Part shown: piece by piece, positions 38,001 to 46,628 of the stretch | Layout: each line of letters starts with the position of its first letter | How positions within the stretch are numbered: position 1 is the stretch's first letter | NCBI RefSeq assembly: GCF_900105115.1 | Contig: NZ_FNRV01000001.1 | Coordinates: 5,397,501-5,461,500, forward strand | Reading direction: 5' to 3' | DNA length: 64,000 bases | From: Pseudomonas mohnii | GTDB lineage: Bacteria > Pseudomonadota > Gammaproteobacteria > Pseudomonadales > Pseudomonadaceae | Program-made: the position numbers and the translations under genes | The notes under the pieces: model-generated | What the model was told of the DNA's origin: nothing | What the model saw: the letters and a program-made list of their open reading frames with translations, nothing else | Databases searched by the model: none

Positions 38001-38253
38001 TCTGGCGGTGACCAATCGCGATGATCGTGAACGCTTGCTGCAGGAGCATGCCAGCGGCAATCACCATGGCTTGCAGGAGCTGGCGCACCGGATCAAGGGC
38101 GGAGCGTTGATGGTCCGGGCCATGAATCTGGTCGAGTGCTGCGAACAGCTGGAACGTGCGTGTGGCGAGGGCAACGCGTCACTGATCGACGTCGCCGTCG
38201 ATCAGTTGCAGCAAGCCATGAGGCGCCTGGAACAAGGCCTTGAGCAGGGCTGA
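35014..38253 (+). CDS. BvgS-type hybrid sensor histidine kinase with two periplasmic binding domains
   Basis: The 1079-residue inner-membrane phosphorelay kinase has a signal peptide (about 1-27), two SBP-bac-3 Venus-flytrap domains (about 45-280 and 290-525), one membrane helix (about 545-565), HisKA with His598 (MSHEIRTPMN), HATPase (SNLLSNAIKFTPEG, GSGLGLVIS), a receiver with Asp888 (VITDCNMPVVSG) and an Hpt domain with His1025 (LAHRIKGGAL). This is the full His-Asp-His-Asp chain of BvgS/RocS, except that it lacks a PAS domain between the membrane and HisKA. The ligand is probably a small solute such as an amino acid. The next gene on this strand side (dkgB) converges 4 bp away. Confidence 0.93.
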   Translation: MNIFRRPRDLSILLLLGLCLWASSACAQPQTLTLLGRSSVEGDSVKLSAADSRWLQQKGRLVLAVSAPDYPPFDITTTGHALEGVTADYAGVLQQLLQVQIDVQRYASREEAVRALKEGHADLLGTANRYEAQDPQLQMSSAYAVDQPVLVTQTDAPQITDPALARKRLAMLYHYLPEHSVQQFYPDANVQLYPSTLAAVGAVAFGQADVYLGDAISAHYLISKNYLNNVQLADFSRMESGRFAFAMSRDNRPLLRIVNQALAMIATNEQMNILRRWGAGGVSMPGTQSLQLSVAEQRWLDRHPRVNVAINANIPPITFTDSEGRFRGIGVDVLAKIGLRTGMQFDIHVMHSVSEMLEGIKSGQIDMLAGIGLSSRREEALLFTRPFLTSPSVLVTRVAPGSPKTLDEMAGKTLALTQGNIASEYIREHFPLIRCVDAPLSAEAMEMVAQGKADGSINSLIGARYQISRQYRDRLQVTSTVGTDPARSTLATSREATELHSILDKALLSIPPEEIDELILPWRNDLMVEQSYWLRHRQTIFQAFAAAGVLLLIALAGIVWQRRQIRQRQQLLAQLQDAKDAADDANRAKTTFLATMSHEIRTPMNALIGMLELALKRADEGVTDRSAIEVASNAGQQLLALIGDILDIARIESGHLSQTPERTRLQALVLSVCRIFEGLARQKNLQWRVELDPQSDCDVLIDPTRFKQVLSNLLSNAIKFTPEGEVSLKLRVDQLSSQRLAVSVQVQDSGIGISAFDQQRLFSPFVQAGNGQQSGRQGSGLGLVISRTLCEMMGGRLQLESTLGGGTRVDINLELVALQPLPASALEDRAVQAPTRPLTILVVDDYPANRLLLSRQLSWLGHQVLEAEDGQQGLEQWSEYEFDLVITDCNMPVVSGYELAGAIRDEERCQGLSPTVILGLTANAQPEEKIRCIEAGMDDCLFKPIRLEDLSAWLAARFLSEPAAPVKAPSSGEIDLSGLERYVGADHELITQLLRDLAVTNRDDRERLLQEHASGNHHGLQELAHRIKGGALMVRAMNLVECCEQLERACGEGNASLIDVAVDQLQQAMRRLEQGLEQG

Positions 38254-38256
38254 CGC

Positions 38257-39060
38257 TTAGTCCCAGTGTGGCGCGATGCCTTTGGGGCTGGTCAGGCGAT
38301 GGCCGCGATCCAGACTGGCGATCAAGGCCATGTCGGCTTCGCTGAGAATCAGTTCGCGGGCCTTCAGGTTGCTTTCAAGGTTGGCGCGTTTCGTGGACGA
38401 AGGAATCACCGCGTAACCCGATTGCATGGCCCAGGCCAGGGTGACCTGTGCCGGGGTCGCCTGCAGGCGCTCGGCTATCTGCCGGATGACCGGGTCCTTG
38501 AGCACTTCGCCGTAAGCCAGGGTCATGTACGAGGTGATCTGGATGCCCTGGCGCTGCGCAAACTCGACCACTTTGCGGTTTTGCAGATAGGGGTGCAGTT
38601 CGATCTGGTTAGTAGCGATGTGCTCGGCGCCGATGGCGGCGATGGCTTGTTTCATCAGGTCGATGGTGAAGTTCGACACCCCGATCTGCCGGGTCAGGCC
38701 CAGTTGCCTGGCTTCGAGCAGGGCGCCCATGAATTCCTCCACCGGTACCTGATCTTCCGGCGACGGCCAGTGGATGAGCGTCAGGTCCAGGTAGTCGGTG
38801 CGCAGTTTGCGCAGGCTCTCCTTGAGACTGTCGATGAGGCGATCCCTGGCGAAGTTGGCCACCCAGATCTTGCTGGTGATGAACAGTTCGTCACGGGCGA
38901 TGCCACTGGCGGCGATGGCCTCGCCAACCTCGGCTTCGTTCTCGTAGATTTGCGCGGTGTCGATGACCCGGTAGCCCAGTTCGAGGCCGGTGCGCACCGA
39001 ATCGATGACCACCTGGCCTTGCAAGCGAAAAGTACCCAGGCCGAATGCGGGGATAGACAT
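38257..39060 (-). CDS. dkgB: Aldo/keto reductase, 2,5-diketo-D-gluconate reductase B type
   Basis: The 267-residue NADPH-dependent reductase equals E. coli DkgB in length. The AKR tetrad is visible: Asp and Tyr in [13 protein letters not shown], Lys in FITSKIW and His in [23 protein letters not shown] binds the NADP phosphate. The ATG at 39060 has GGAG 7 nt upstream and was preferred over an extended start. It probably reduces methylglyoxal and similar aldehydes. It is convergent with the hybrid kinase, with only 3 nt between stop codons. Confidence 0.9.
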   Translation of the reverse strand: MSIPAFGLGTFRLQGQVVIDSVRTGLELGYRVIDTAQIYENEAEVGEAIAASGIARDELFITSKIWVANFARDRLIDSLKESLRKLRTDYLDLTLIHWPSPEDQVPVEEFMGALLEARQLGLTRQIGVSNFTIDLMKQAIAAIGAEHIATNQIELHPYLQNRKVVEFAQRQGIQITSYMTLAYGEVLKDPVIRQIAERLQATPAQVTLAWAMQSGYAVIPSSTKRANLESNLKARELILSEADMALIASLDRGHRLTSPKGIAPHWD

Positions 39061-39330
39061 GAAAGACTCCAGAGGTTGCAGTGGGAATGGGCGCGAGTAT
39101 CCGGGTCTGCATCCATGGGAAAAACCGCTGGAATGGCAAAGCAATGTTTACCGGAAATCATGAATCGGACAGTCCGCTGTAGCACGGGGACTGATCTGGC
39201 GGCGTGGGCGTCAGATGAGTCATCATCGTTCCGCTAGTAGAACGATCAAGCTGTTTTTTACCGTCTAGCGCTTCATTGTCGATATTTTTAAGCTATGTCC
39301 ATGGTTTCACTCACCTCTTCAGGAGACACC

Positions 39331-40197
39331 ATGAAAAACATCATCGGTATCTACACCAGCCCGCATATGCACTGGGTCGGCGACGGTTTTCCGGTCCGTA
39401 CGCTGTTTTCCTACGACAACCTGGCCAAACACATCAGCCCGTTTCTGCTGCTGGATCACGCGGGGCCGGCTGAATTCACCCCGACCACCGAGCGACGTGG
39501 CGTGGGTCAGCACCCGCACCGGGGTTTCGAAACCGTGACCATCGTCTACAAGGGCGAACTGGAACACCGCGATTCCACTGGCAGTGGCGGCAAGATCGGC
39601 GCGGGTGATGTGCAATGGATGACCGCTGCTTCCGGCATTCTCCACGAAGAGTTCCATTCCGAAGGTTTTGCCAAAAGCGGCGGCACCCTGGAGATGGTGC
39701 AGTTGTGGGTCAACCTGCCGGCCAGGGACAAAATGGCCGATCCCGGATACCAGACCCTGCTCGATGCGGATATCCCAAGCATCGCCCTGAAGAACAACGC
39801 AGGCCGCCTGCGCTTGATTGCCGGTGAGTTCGATGGGCAAACAGGCCCGGCGCGCACCTTTACGCCGATCGACGTCTGGGATCTGCGTCTCAATGGCGGC
39901 CAGGCGCTCACGCTTGACCTGCATGAAGGTCGTAACACGGCGTTGGTGATCTTGCGCGGCACGGTTCAGGTCAATGGTCTGGAGTCGGTGGGCGAAGGGC
40001 AGTTGGTCCTGTTCGAGCGCCAGGGCAACCAGCTCACCCTGCAAGCGAGTGCCGATGCAGTGGTGTTGTTGCTCAGCGGTGAGCCGATTGACGAGCCCAT
40101 CGTCGGTCACGGTCCGTTCGTGATGAACACCGAACAGGAGATCCACCAGGCTTTCGCCGACTTCCAGTCCGGCCGCTTCGGTCGCATGCACGGTTGA
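39331..40197 (+). CDS. Pirin family protein
   Basis: The 288-residue bicupin has the pirin N-terminal motif with metal-binding histidines (GQHPHRGFETVTIVYKGELEHRDS), a Glu/His in LHEEFHSE, and the pirin C-terminal cupin with HEGRNTALVILRG. Some bacterial pirins are quercetin dioxygenases, others are regulators of central metabolism; the role here is open. The ATG at 39331 has AGGAGA 5 nt upstream. The 270-bp gap to dkgB holds a divergent promoter region with no further gene. Confidence 0.9.
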   Translation: MKNIIGIYTSPHMHWVGDGFPVRTLFSYDNLAKHISPFLLLDHAGPAEFTPTTERRGVGQHPHRGFETVTIVYKGELEHRDSTGSGGKIGAGDVQWMTAASGILHEEFHSEGFAKSGGTLEMVQLWVNLPARDKMADPGYQTLLDADIPSIALKNNAGRLRLIAGEFDGQTGPARTFTPIDVWDLRLNGGQALTLDLHEGRNTALVILRGTVQVNGLESVGEGQLVLFERQGNQLTLQASADAVVLLLSGEPIDEPIVGHGPFVMNTEQEIHQAFADFQSGRFGRMHG

Positions 40198-40377
40198 CGG
40201 GAAGACCCGCGACATCGCGCTGAGCATGGGCACGTACATCCGGCAACCCCCATAACTTGTGGCAACGGGCAAGCACGTTGCTGCAGGTTTGTGCTCGTTA
40301 GGCTCCAGCTAAATCAATTGCTCCTACACTGTGGCCAATGCGATCTTGCGTTCATTGTTCCGGGCTGGAGTTGCTTG

Positions 40378-41820
40378 ATGTTGTCTTTTCTTACCGAACA
40401 TCCGCTGATTTGCGCCATGGTGCTGGTGTTGATCGATCTCGGGCTGTGGCGTTTAGTCAGTGCCAATCGCAATGGCTGGAAGCTGTTGGTGCGGGTCGTG
40501 ATTTTTTCATTGTTCAGTCTTCTGCTGTTCAACGAAGGCTTGAATCCGATGGAGCCGGCGCCGTGGGCCGACAACGTGCCGTTGCATCTGGCGGCGACAG
40601 GGTTGCAGATCGGTTGGTGGCTGTTCGGTGCGCGCACCCTGACCGTGTTGATTGGCGCGGCGATGATGCAACGGGTCGGGCATACCGGGCGACTGTTGCA
40701 GGACCTGCTCGGCGCGGTGATTTTCCTGGTCGCGGTCATCGCGGCCCTGGCGTACGTGCTTGATCTGCCGGTCAAGGGCGTCCTGGCCACATCCGGCGCG
40801 CTGGCGATCATTGTCGGTCTGGCCTTGCAGAGCACCCTCAGCGACGTATTTTCCGGGATCGTCCTCAACACCACCAAACCCTATCAACTGGATGACTGGA
40901 TCTCCATCGACGGCACCGAAGGCCGGGTCATCGACATCGATTGGCGCGCCACGCGCCTGCAGACGTCCCTGGGCTGCATGGCGGTGATTCCCAATTCGCT
41001 GGCGGCCAAGGCCAAGATCGTCAACTTCAGCCGGCCCAGCGACATTTTCGGCATTTCGATCAGTTTGCAGGTGAGCCCCCATGTCCGGCCGAACAGGGTG
41101 ATCGATGCCCTTGAGCGGGCGATGCAGGGCTGCCGCATGCTGTTGACCACGCCGCCGGCCAAAGTGGCACTGAAAAACTCCTCCAGCACTGGCGTGGAAT
41201 TCGAAATCATCGGGTTTGTCGCCTCGATGAACGAGCAGCGCGAGGTACGCAATCAACTCTACGATCTGGCGTACCGGCATTTGCAGGCGTCCGGGGTCAA
41301 CTTGCTCTCGAGCGAGGAATCCTGCACGCCGACCAACCTCTCGCGGCCACGGGCGCTGCTCGACAGTTCACCGATCTTCTCTACCTTGCGTCAGGAAGAG
41401 AAAGAAACCTTCAGCCAGAACATGAGCCTGCAAACCTTTCGTGCCGGCGAGACGATATTGGCGGCGGGGGAGGTCAGTGATCATTTGTTCATCATTGAAT
41501 CCGGGGTGGTGACGGTCACCTTGAGCCGCCACGGTACGCCTTTCGAATCCGGGCGCATGGGACCGGGCGAAGTGATCGGCGAGGCGGGCATCCTGGAAGA
41601 CAGTTCGGTGCCCGCCGCGTTTGCGGCGAAAACCCCGTGCGCGCTTTACCGCATCGAGAAGGAGTACCTCAAACCTTGTCTGGATGCCCGACACGACATC
41701 AACGATGCGATGAAAAACCTGCTGGATTTCCGTTTGCACAAAGCGCAAACACTGACTCAGGACGTGCCGCAGGTTGTGCAGAAAACGGGTTTTTTGCATT
41801 GGTTGCGTAATCGGGTATGA
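40378..41820 (+). CDS. MscS-family channel with C-terminal cyclic-nucleotide-binding-like domain
   Basis: The 480-residue membrane protein has four hydrophobic helices (about 10-30, 37-55, 75-95, 105-130), the MscS pore helix (about 138-165, GALAIIVGLALQSTLSDVFSG), an MscS beta domain (LDDWISIDGTEGRVIDIDWRATRL) and a CAP-like domain (about 350-460, FRAGETILAAGEVSDHLFIIESG). This is the bCNG layout. In the phosphate-binding cassette (GEVIGEAGILEDSSVPAAFA) the Arg that binds the cyclic phosphate is missing, so nucleotide gating is doubtful. The ATG at 40378 has GGAG 8 nt upstream. It probably acts in osmotic downshock or signalling. Confidence 0.88.
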   Translation: MLSFLTEHPLICAMVLVLIDLGLWRLVSANRNGWKLLVRVVIFSLFSLLLFNEGLNPMEPAPWADNVPLHLAATGLQIGWWLFGARTLTVLIGAAMMQRVGHTGRLLQDLLGAVIFLVAVIAALAYVLDLPVKGVLATSGALAIIVGLALQSTLSDVFSGIVLNTTKPYQLDDWISIDGTEGRVIDIDWRATRLQTSLGCMAVIPNSLAAKAKIVNFSRPSDIFGISISLQVSPHVRPNRVIDALERAMQGCRMLLTTPPAKVALKNSSSTGVEFEIIGFVASMNEQREVRNQLYDLAYRHLQASGVNLLSSEESCTPTNLSRPRALLDSSPIFSTLRQEEKETFSQNMSLQTFRAGETILAAGEVSDHLFIIESGVVTVTLSRHGTPFESGRMGPGEVIGEAGILEDSSVPAAFAAKTPCALYRIEKEYLKPCLDARHDINDAMKNLLDFRLHKAQTLTQDVPQVVQKTGFLHWLRNRV

Positions 41821-41961
41821 AGGGGCGTTGCAGGTTCGTGGGGGAGGTTGACCTTTCTTCTTGCGCAAGTGGCCTCCTCGACTTCTGGAATATTGGCTAT
41901 TTGTCCAAAGCGCTTCGGGCACTAACGTAGTCACACACCCACTTGCCCTGGAGCACATCCC

Positions 41962-42402
41962 ATGCAACCACGTACCGATTTCTATACCGCCAGCCCTGAC
42001 GCCCTCAAAGCGATGATCGCCCTGGAAACCGCGGTTTCCAAGCTGCCGCTGGAGAAGCCCCTGATCGAACTGGTCAAGCTGCGTGCTTCGCAAATCAATG
42101 GCTGCGCCTTCTGCATCGACATGCACACCGCCGATGCGATCAAGGGGGGTGAAACCCCGCGTCGCCTGTTCGCCGTGACCGCCTGGCGTGAGGCGCCGTT
42201 CTTCACCGAGCGCGAACGCGCTGCGCTGCTCTGGACCGAATCCCTGACCCAACTCAGCCTGACCCACGCGCCGGATGAAGACTACGACGTGGTCAGCGCC
42301 CAGTTCACACCCAAGGAAATGGTCGACCTGACCGTGGCCATCAGCACCATCAACAGCTGGAACCGCTTGGCGGTAGGCTTCCGCAAAACCCCTCAGGCCT
42401 GA
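41962..42402 (+). CDS. Carboxymuconolactone decarboxylase / AhpD-like protein
   Basis: The 146-residue all-helical protein has the AhpD-type redox motif CAFCIDMH within the helix SQINGCAFCIDMHT and the family helix LVKLRASQ. It is likely an alkylhydroperoxidase-like peroxidase acting with thiols. GGAG lies 8 nt before the ATG. It is convergent with the EmrAB genes, 24 bp apart. The CxxC and length point to the AhpD-like side of the family rather than a true decarboxylase. Confidence 0.88.
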   Translation: MQPRTDFYTASPDALKAMIALETAVSKLPLEKPLIELVKLRASQINGCAFCIDMHTADAIKGGETPRRLFAVTAWREAPFFTERERAALLWTESLTQLSLTHAPDEDYDVVSAQFTPKEMVDLTVAISTINSWNRLAVGFRKTPQA

Positions 42403-42426
42403 TTCTCAAGTCGCTGCCGATGCGCC

Positions 42427-44019
42427 TCATTGGGCATCGGCACTCGGCGCGGCCGGTGGTTGCACCTTGCGCATCAAGGGCACCATCGCCGTGGCGATGA
42501 CGAAGCAGACCCCGATCATCAGAAACGCGTCGCCATAGGTTTGCGTCTGGGCTTCGCGATAGGTCAACAGCCAGAGCTGATGCAGGCTGGCAGTGACCCC
42601 GACATCGCCGCTCTGTCCCAGGGCGGCGAAGTTGTTTGCGACCTGCGACAGCCACTGGTTGAGGGCCTCGTTGGTGCTGTTGAGGTTCTCCGCCAGCCTT
42701 GTGAAGTGCAGGTTAGTGCGGTCGTTGAGAATGGTCGCACAGGCGGCGATGCCAATCGCGCCGCCCAGGTTACGCATCAGGTTGAACAACCCCGAAGCAT
42801 GTTTCAGTCGCGCCGGTGCCAACCCGCCCAGGGTCAAGGTCACCGCGGGCGGCACCGCCAGTTGCTGGGCAATCCCGCGCAGGGCTTGCGGCAGCATCAA
42901 TTCCCTGGCGCCCCAGTCATGGGTGATCGGGCTGAAATCCCACATCGACAAGGCGAACAGCCCAAGGCCGGCCATCATGATCCAGCGCAGATCGACGCGG
43001 TTGGCCAGAAAGGCATACAGCGGAATCGCCATGATCTGGAACACGCCGGTGGAGAAAACCGCCAGACCAATGTCCAGCGCGCCGTAGCCACGCACCCGAC
43101 CGAGAAACAGCGGCGTCAGGTAAATGGTGGCGAACAGGCCGATGCCGGTGACGAACGAGAAGAAGCAGCCGAGGGCGAAGTTGCGGTCCTTCAAGGCACG
43201 CAGATCGACGATCGGGTTGGCCACGTGCAAGGTCCGGCCAATAAACGCCAGGCCTGCCAGGCCGCTGATCCAGGCGGTGGTCAGAATCGTGCGGTCACTG
43301 AACCAGTTCCAGCGCGGGCCTTCTTCGAGGGTGTATTCCAGGCAACCGAGGAACAGGGCGAGAAACACCATGCTTGTATAGTCGGCGCCCTTGAGCAGCG
43401 ACAGTTCCGGCTGGTCGATCTTCACCAGGATCGGCACGGCCACGGCGACAAAAATCCCTGGCACCAGGTTGATGTAGAACAGCCAGTGCCAGGACGAAAT
43501 GTCGGTGATCCAGCCACCGATGACCGGGCCCAGGGTCGGCGCCAGGGAAGCCACAGCGCCGATGGTCGCGGCGGCGATGACCCGTTGCTTGCCGCTGAAG
43601 AACACGAAGGCCGTGGTGAACACCATCGGGATCATCGATCCGCCGAGAAACCCTTGCAGGGCGCGGAAGGCGATCATGCTCTGGATGTTCCATGCCGCGC
43701 CGCACAACAGGCTGGTCAGGGTGAAGCCCACCGCCGAGGCGCAAAACAGCCAGCGTGTGGAGAACACTCGGGAGAGCCAGCCTGACAGTGGAATGACGAT
43801 GATTTCGGCGATCAGGTAACTGGTTTGCACCCAGGCGGTTTCGTCAGTACCGGCCGAGAGTCCGCCACCAATGTCACGCAGCGACGCCGAGACGATCTGG
43901 ATGTCCAGCAGCGCAATGAACATGCCGATGCACATGCTGGCGAAGGCGAAGACCTTGGTCGCCGTCGCCATGTTCGCCGCATTGAACGGTTGCGCCGGGG
44001 CGGCGAGGGCGCGGCTCAT
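42427..44019 (-). CDS. emrB: EmrB-type drug efflux MFS transporter (DHA2, 14 TM)
   Basis: The 530-residue inner-membrane antiporter has 14 hydrophobic segments and the DHA2 signatures DETAWVQTSYLIAEI and PTLGPVIGGWITD (antiporter motif C). With the adjacent membrane-fusion protein it would export drugs or toxic organics across both membranes with an outer-membrane channel that is not encoded here. Its ATG overlaps the stop of the emrA-like gene (ATGA), so they form one operon. The substrate is unknown. Confidence 0.9.
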   Translation of the reverse strand: MSRALAAPAQPFNAANMATATKVFAFASMCIGMFIALLDIQIVSASLRDIGGGLSAGTDETAWVQTSYLIAEIIVIPLSGWLSRVFSTRWLFCASAVGFTLTSLLCGAAWNIQSMIAFRALQGFLGGSMIPMVFTTAFVFFSGKQRVIAAATIGAVASLAPTLGPVIGGWITDISSWHWLFYINLVPGIFVAVAVPILVKIDQPELSLLKGADYTSMVFLALFLGCLEYTLEEGPRWNWFSDRTILTTAWISGLAGLAFIGRTLHVANPIVDLRALKDRNFALGCFFSFVTGIGLFATIYLTPLFLGRVRGYGALDIGLAVFSTGVFQIMAIPLYAFLANRVDLRWIMMAGLGLFALSMWDFSPITHDWGARELMLPQALRGIAQQLAVPPAVTLTLGGLAPARLKHASGLFNLMRNLGGAIGIAACATILNDRTNLHFTRLAENLNSTNEALNQWLSQVANNFAALGQSGDVGVTASLHQLWLLTYREAQTQTYGDAFLMIGVCFVIATAMVPLMRKVQPPAAPSADAQ

Positions 44020-45137
44020 GGCGCGCTGGCCACGGCTGGCGCTTCAGGCTCCTTGCGGGTGTCCACTTCGGCGGTCACCGACAGGCCGGGGCGCAGGTGG
44101 CCGAGCACACCGTCAGCCGGATCGAGGTGGATGCGCACTGGCACCCGTTGCACGATCTTGGTGAAGTTGCCGGTGGCGTTTTCCGGCGGTAGCACGCTGA
44201 ACTGAGCGCCGCTGGCCGGCGCGAGGCTGTCCAGGTGACCATGGAATTCCTGACCCGAGAGCACGTCGGCATGAATCACGACTCGCTGGCCGGGCGTCAT
44301 GCGTGCCAATTGGTCTTCCTTGAAATTGGCATCGACCCACAAGCCGCTGGAGGGCACGACCGACAGCAGTTGCGAACCGGCCTGGGCATAAGCGCCGAGC
44401 CGTGCCCGGCGATTGCCGATCACGCCGTCGACGGGTGCGCGCAGTTCGGTATAGCCCACGTTCAACTGCGCCAGATCACGTTCGGCCCTGGCCTGGATCA
44501 GCGCGGCGCGGGCCTGCTGCTTCTGGGTGGCGATCACGTTCAACTGCCGCTGAGCGGCCAGCAACTCAGCCTGGGCGCGATTGCTTTGGGCCTGGGCGGT
44601 CTTGAAGGTGGCGTTGGCCCTCTGCGCGCTTTCCACGGAAACGGCGTTGGTGCTGACCAGTTTTTTGTAGCGCGCGTCGTCATCCCGCGAACGGGCGGTT
44701 TCGGCGCCGGCGGCGTCGATGCCGGCGCGGGCCTGGCCGATGACGGTTTGCTGCAGTTGTTCGGTGGCGTCGAGGTTGGCGAGCAAGGCTTCCTCGGCCG
44801 CCACCGCGCCTTCGGCCTTGGCCAGGTTGGCGCGGTAATCGCGGGAGTCGAGACGAATCAGCACATCGCCGGCCTTGACCTTCTGGTTGTCGGTCACCAG
44901 CACTTCGTCGATGTAACCCGCCACTTTCGGCCCGATCACCGTCACATCGCCGCCAATGTAGGCGTCGTCGGTTGCTTCGATGAAACGGCCGGCCGTCCAC
45001 CAATGTGCGGCGTACACGCCGGCCACTACCAGCGCCGCCACACCCAGCGTCGGCAGGAGCAGGCGCTTGAGCAGGGGAGGCCTGGGGGTGTTCACCGGGA
45101 CAGCAAGGTCGGGTTCAACGGGGGGCATGCCGGTCAT
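44016..45137 (-). CDS. emrA: EmrA/HlyD-type membrane fusion protein
   Basis: The 373-residue periplasmic adaptor has one N-terminal membrane anchor (about 28-46), a lipoyl half-motif (VTVIGPKVAGYIDEVLVTDNQKV), a long Ala/Gln-rich coiled coil (about 95-215), and the second lipoyl half (LRAPVDGVIGNRRARLG). It links EmrB to an outer-membrane channel. It is the first gene of the operon. Direct repeats in the 5' region suggest a repressor, but no regulator gene is adjacent. Confidence 0.9.
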   Translation of the reverse strand: MTGMPPVEPDLAVPVNTPRPPLLKRLLLPTLGVAALVVAGVYAAHWWTAGRFIEATDDAYIGGDVTVIGPKVAGYIDEVLVTDNQKVKAGDVLIRLDSRDYRANLAKAEGAVAAEEALLANLDATEQLQQTVIGQARAGIDAAGAETARSRDDDARYKKLVSTNAVSVESAQRANATFKTAQAQSNRAQAELLAAQRQLNVIATQKQQARAALIQARAERDLAQLNVGYTELRAPVDGVIGNRRARLGAYAQAGSQLLSVVPSSGLWVDANFKEDQLARMTPGQRVVIHADVLSGQEFHGHLDSLAPASGAQFSVLPPENATGNFTKIVQRVPVRIHLDPADGVLGHLRPGLSVTAEVDTRKEPEAPAVASAP

Positions 45138-45166
45138 GGAGAATTACCTGTCGGAAGCGGCGTTTA

Positions 45167-45196
45167 ATTACGCATGTAATATGACGTATGTAATAT
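45167..45196. promoter_or_regulatory. Direct-repeat operator in the emrAB promoter
   Basis: ACGCATGTAATAT (45170-45182) and ACGTATGTAATAT (45184-45196) differ at one base and are 14 bp apart; the first forms ATTAC-GCAT-GTAAT with the bases before it. The AT-rich stretch likely overlaps the promoter, about 35-60 bp before the emrA ATG. Confidence 0.6.
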
Positions 45197-45279
45197 TTTG
45201 TGGCAAATGGTATTTGCGGCCGGTCGTCAGGTGGTTTGTCCAGTGGAAATAAAGAAGGTTTTGTGTGCGCTGGAGGACC

Positions 45280-45371
45280 CTGTGGGAGCGAGCTTGCTCG
45301 CGATAGCGGCCGTTCAGTCAACAATGATGGTGCCTGACACGCCGCCATCGCGAGCAGGCTCGCTCCCACAG
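45280..45371. repeat. REPIN (inverted REP pair)
   Basis: TGTGGGAGCGAGCTTGCTCG at 45281 and CGAGCAGGCTCGCTCCCACA ending at 45370 form an inverted REP pair, between the emrA promoter and the end of the thiolase gene. Confidence 0.92.
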
Positions 45372-45397
45372 GGAATCGCTACGGGTTTACTGGAATG

Positions 45398-45436
45398 AAA
45401 AAGGCCGGTGATCTGCGCGATCACCGGCCTTTTTTG
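45398..45436 (-). terminator. Terminator of the crotonase-thiolase operon
   Basis: GGCCGGTGATC and GATCACCGGCC pair perfectly around TGCGC, with A-run and T-run flanks. It sits 11 bp after the thiolase stop on the minus strand and could work in both directions. Confidence 0.94.
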
Positions 45437-45446
45437 GACCTATTGC

Positions 45447-46628
45447 TTAGACGCGTTCGATAATCGCCGCAATCCCCTGACCGCCACCGATGCACATGGT
45501 CACCAGGGCGTAACGGCCGTTGATGCGGTGCAGTTCGTGGATGGCCTTGGTGGCGATGATGGCGCCGGTCGCGCCTACCGGGTGACCCAGGGCGATACCC
45601 GAACCGTTCGGGTTGACCTTGGCCGGATCGAGGTCCAGTTCCTGGCTGACCGCGCAGGCTTGTGCGGCGAAGGCGATGTTGGCTTCGATCACGTCCAGGT
45701 CAGCGACGGTCAGGCCGGCGCGCTTGAGTGCCAGGCGCGTGGCCGGGATCGGTCCCAGGCCCATCAGTTCAGGCTCGACGCCGGCGTGGGCGTAGCTGAC
45801 CAGACGCGCCAGAGGGCGCAGGTTGTTAGCCTGGACCGCGTTGCCGGTGGCCATGACCAGCGCCGCCGCGCCGTCGTTCAAGCCCGAAGCGTTGCCGGCG
45901 GTGACCGAACCCTCTTTCTTGAACGCCGGCTTCATTGCGGCCAACTGTTCCAGCGACGTGGCGCGTGGGTGCTCGTCGACGCTGAACAGCTTGGTGCCCT
46001 TGCGATCCTGGATTTCCACGGTCGCGATCTGCTCGCTGAAATAACCGTTGGCAATCGCATGGGCGGCGCGTTTCTGGTCTTCCAGCGCCAGGGCATCCTG
46101 CATTTCGCGACTGATGCCGTTGCGTTCGGCGATGTTCTCGGCGGTGATGCCCATGTGGATGTTGTGGAACGGGTCATGCAGGATGCCCAGCATGTAATCG
46201 ATGGCCTGGACGTTGCCCATGCGCGCGCCCCAGCGGGCCGAAGGCAGCAGGTACGGGCCGCGGCTCATTGATTCGGCGCCGGCACCGATGGCGATTTCGG
46301 CATCGCCCAGCAGCAGCGTCTGCGCCGCGCTGATGATCGCTTGCAGGCCGGAACCGCAGAGACGGTTGACGTTGTAGGCAGGGGTTTCTTTCGGGATCCC
46401 GGCGTTCATCGCGGCGACCCGGGAGATGTAGGCGTCACGGTTTTCGGTCGGGATCACGTTGCCCATGACCAGATGACCGACCAGCGCCGGGTCCACGGCG
46501 GCCCGTTGCAGGGCGGCCTTCACGGCGGTGGTGGCCAGGTCGGCCGGCGGCACGTCCTTGAGTGAACCGCCAAAGGTGCCGATGGCGGTACGGGCGGCGC
46601 TGACGACGTAGATTTCCGGAGTGTTCAT
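45447..46628 (-). CDS. Acetyl-CoA acetyltransferase (thiolase)
   Basis: The 393-residue thiolase has the nucleophile Cys in [10 protein letters not shown], the catalytic His in GHPVGATGA and the second Cys in TMCIGGGQG. It would cleave or form 3-ketoacyl-CoA in the cytoplasm. The closest type is the biosynthetic/BktB-like acetyl-CoA acetyltransferase; chain length is not readable. At the position of the usual NEAF motif it reads EANIAF, a noteworthy substitution (Asn-Glu-Ala-Phe to Glu-Ala-Asn-Ile), where thiolases carry an oxyanion-hole Asn. It overlaps the upstream crotonase gene by 4 bp (ATGA), so they are one operon. Confidence 0.9.
   Translation of the reverse strand: MNTPEIYVVSAARTAIGTFGGSLKDVPPADLATTAVKAALQRAAVDPALVGHLVMGNVIPTENRDAYISRVAAMNAGIPKETPAYNVNRLCGSGLQAIISAAQTLLLGDAEIAIGAGAESMSRGPYLLPSARWGARMGNVQAIDYMLGILHDPFHNIHMGITAENIAERNGISREMQDALALEDQKRAAHAIANGYFSEQIATVEIQDRKGTKLFSVDEHPRATSLEQLAAMKPAFKKEGSVTAGNASGLNDGAAALVMATGNAVQANNLRPLARLVSYAHAGVEPELMGLGPIPATRLALKRAGLTVADLDVIEANIAFAAQACAVSQELDLDPAKVNPNGSGIALGHPVGATGAIIATKAIHELHRINGRYALVTMCIGGGQGIAAIIERV

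Noticed and set aside
34387..38253. A full RocS1-RocR-RocA1 fimbrial control locus
   Set aside because: The kinase and LuxR regulator fit, but no EAL-domain RocR and no cup fimbrial genes are present; the name was not assigned.
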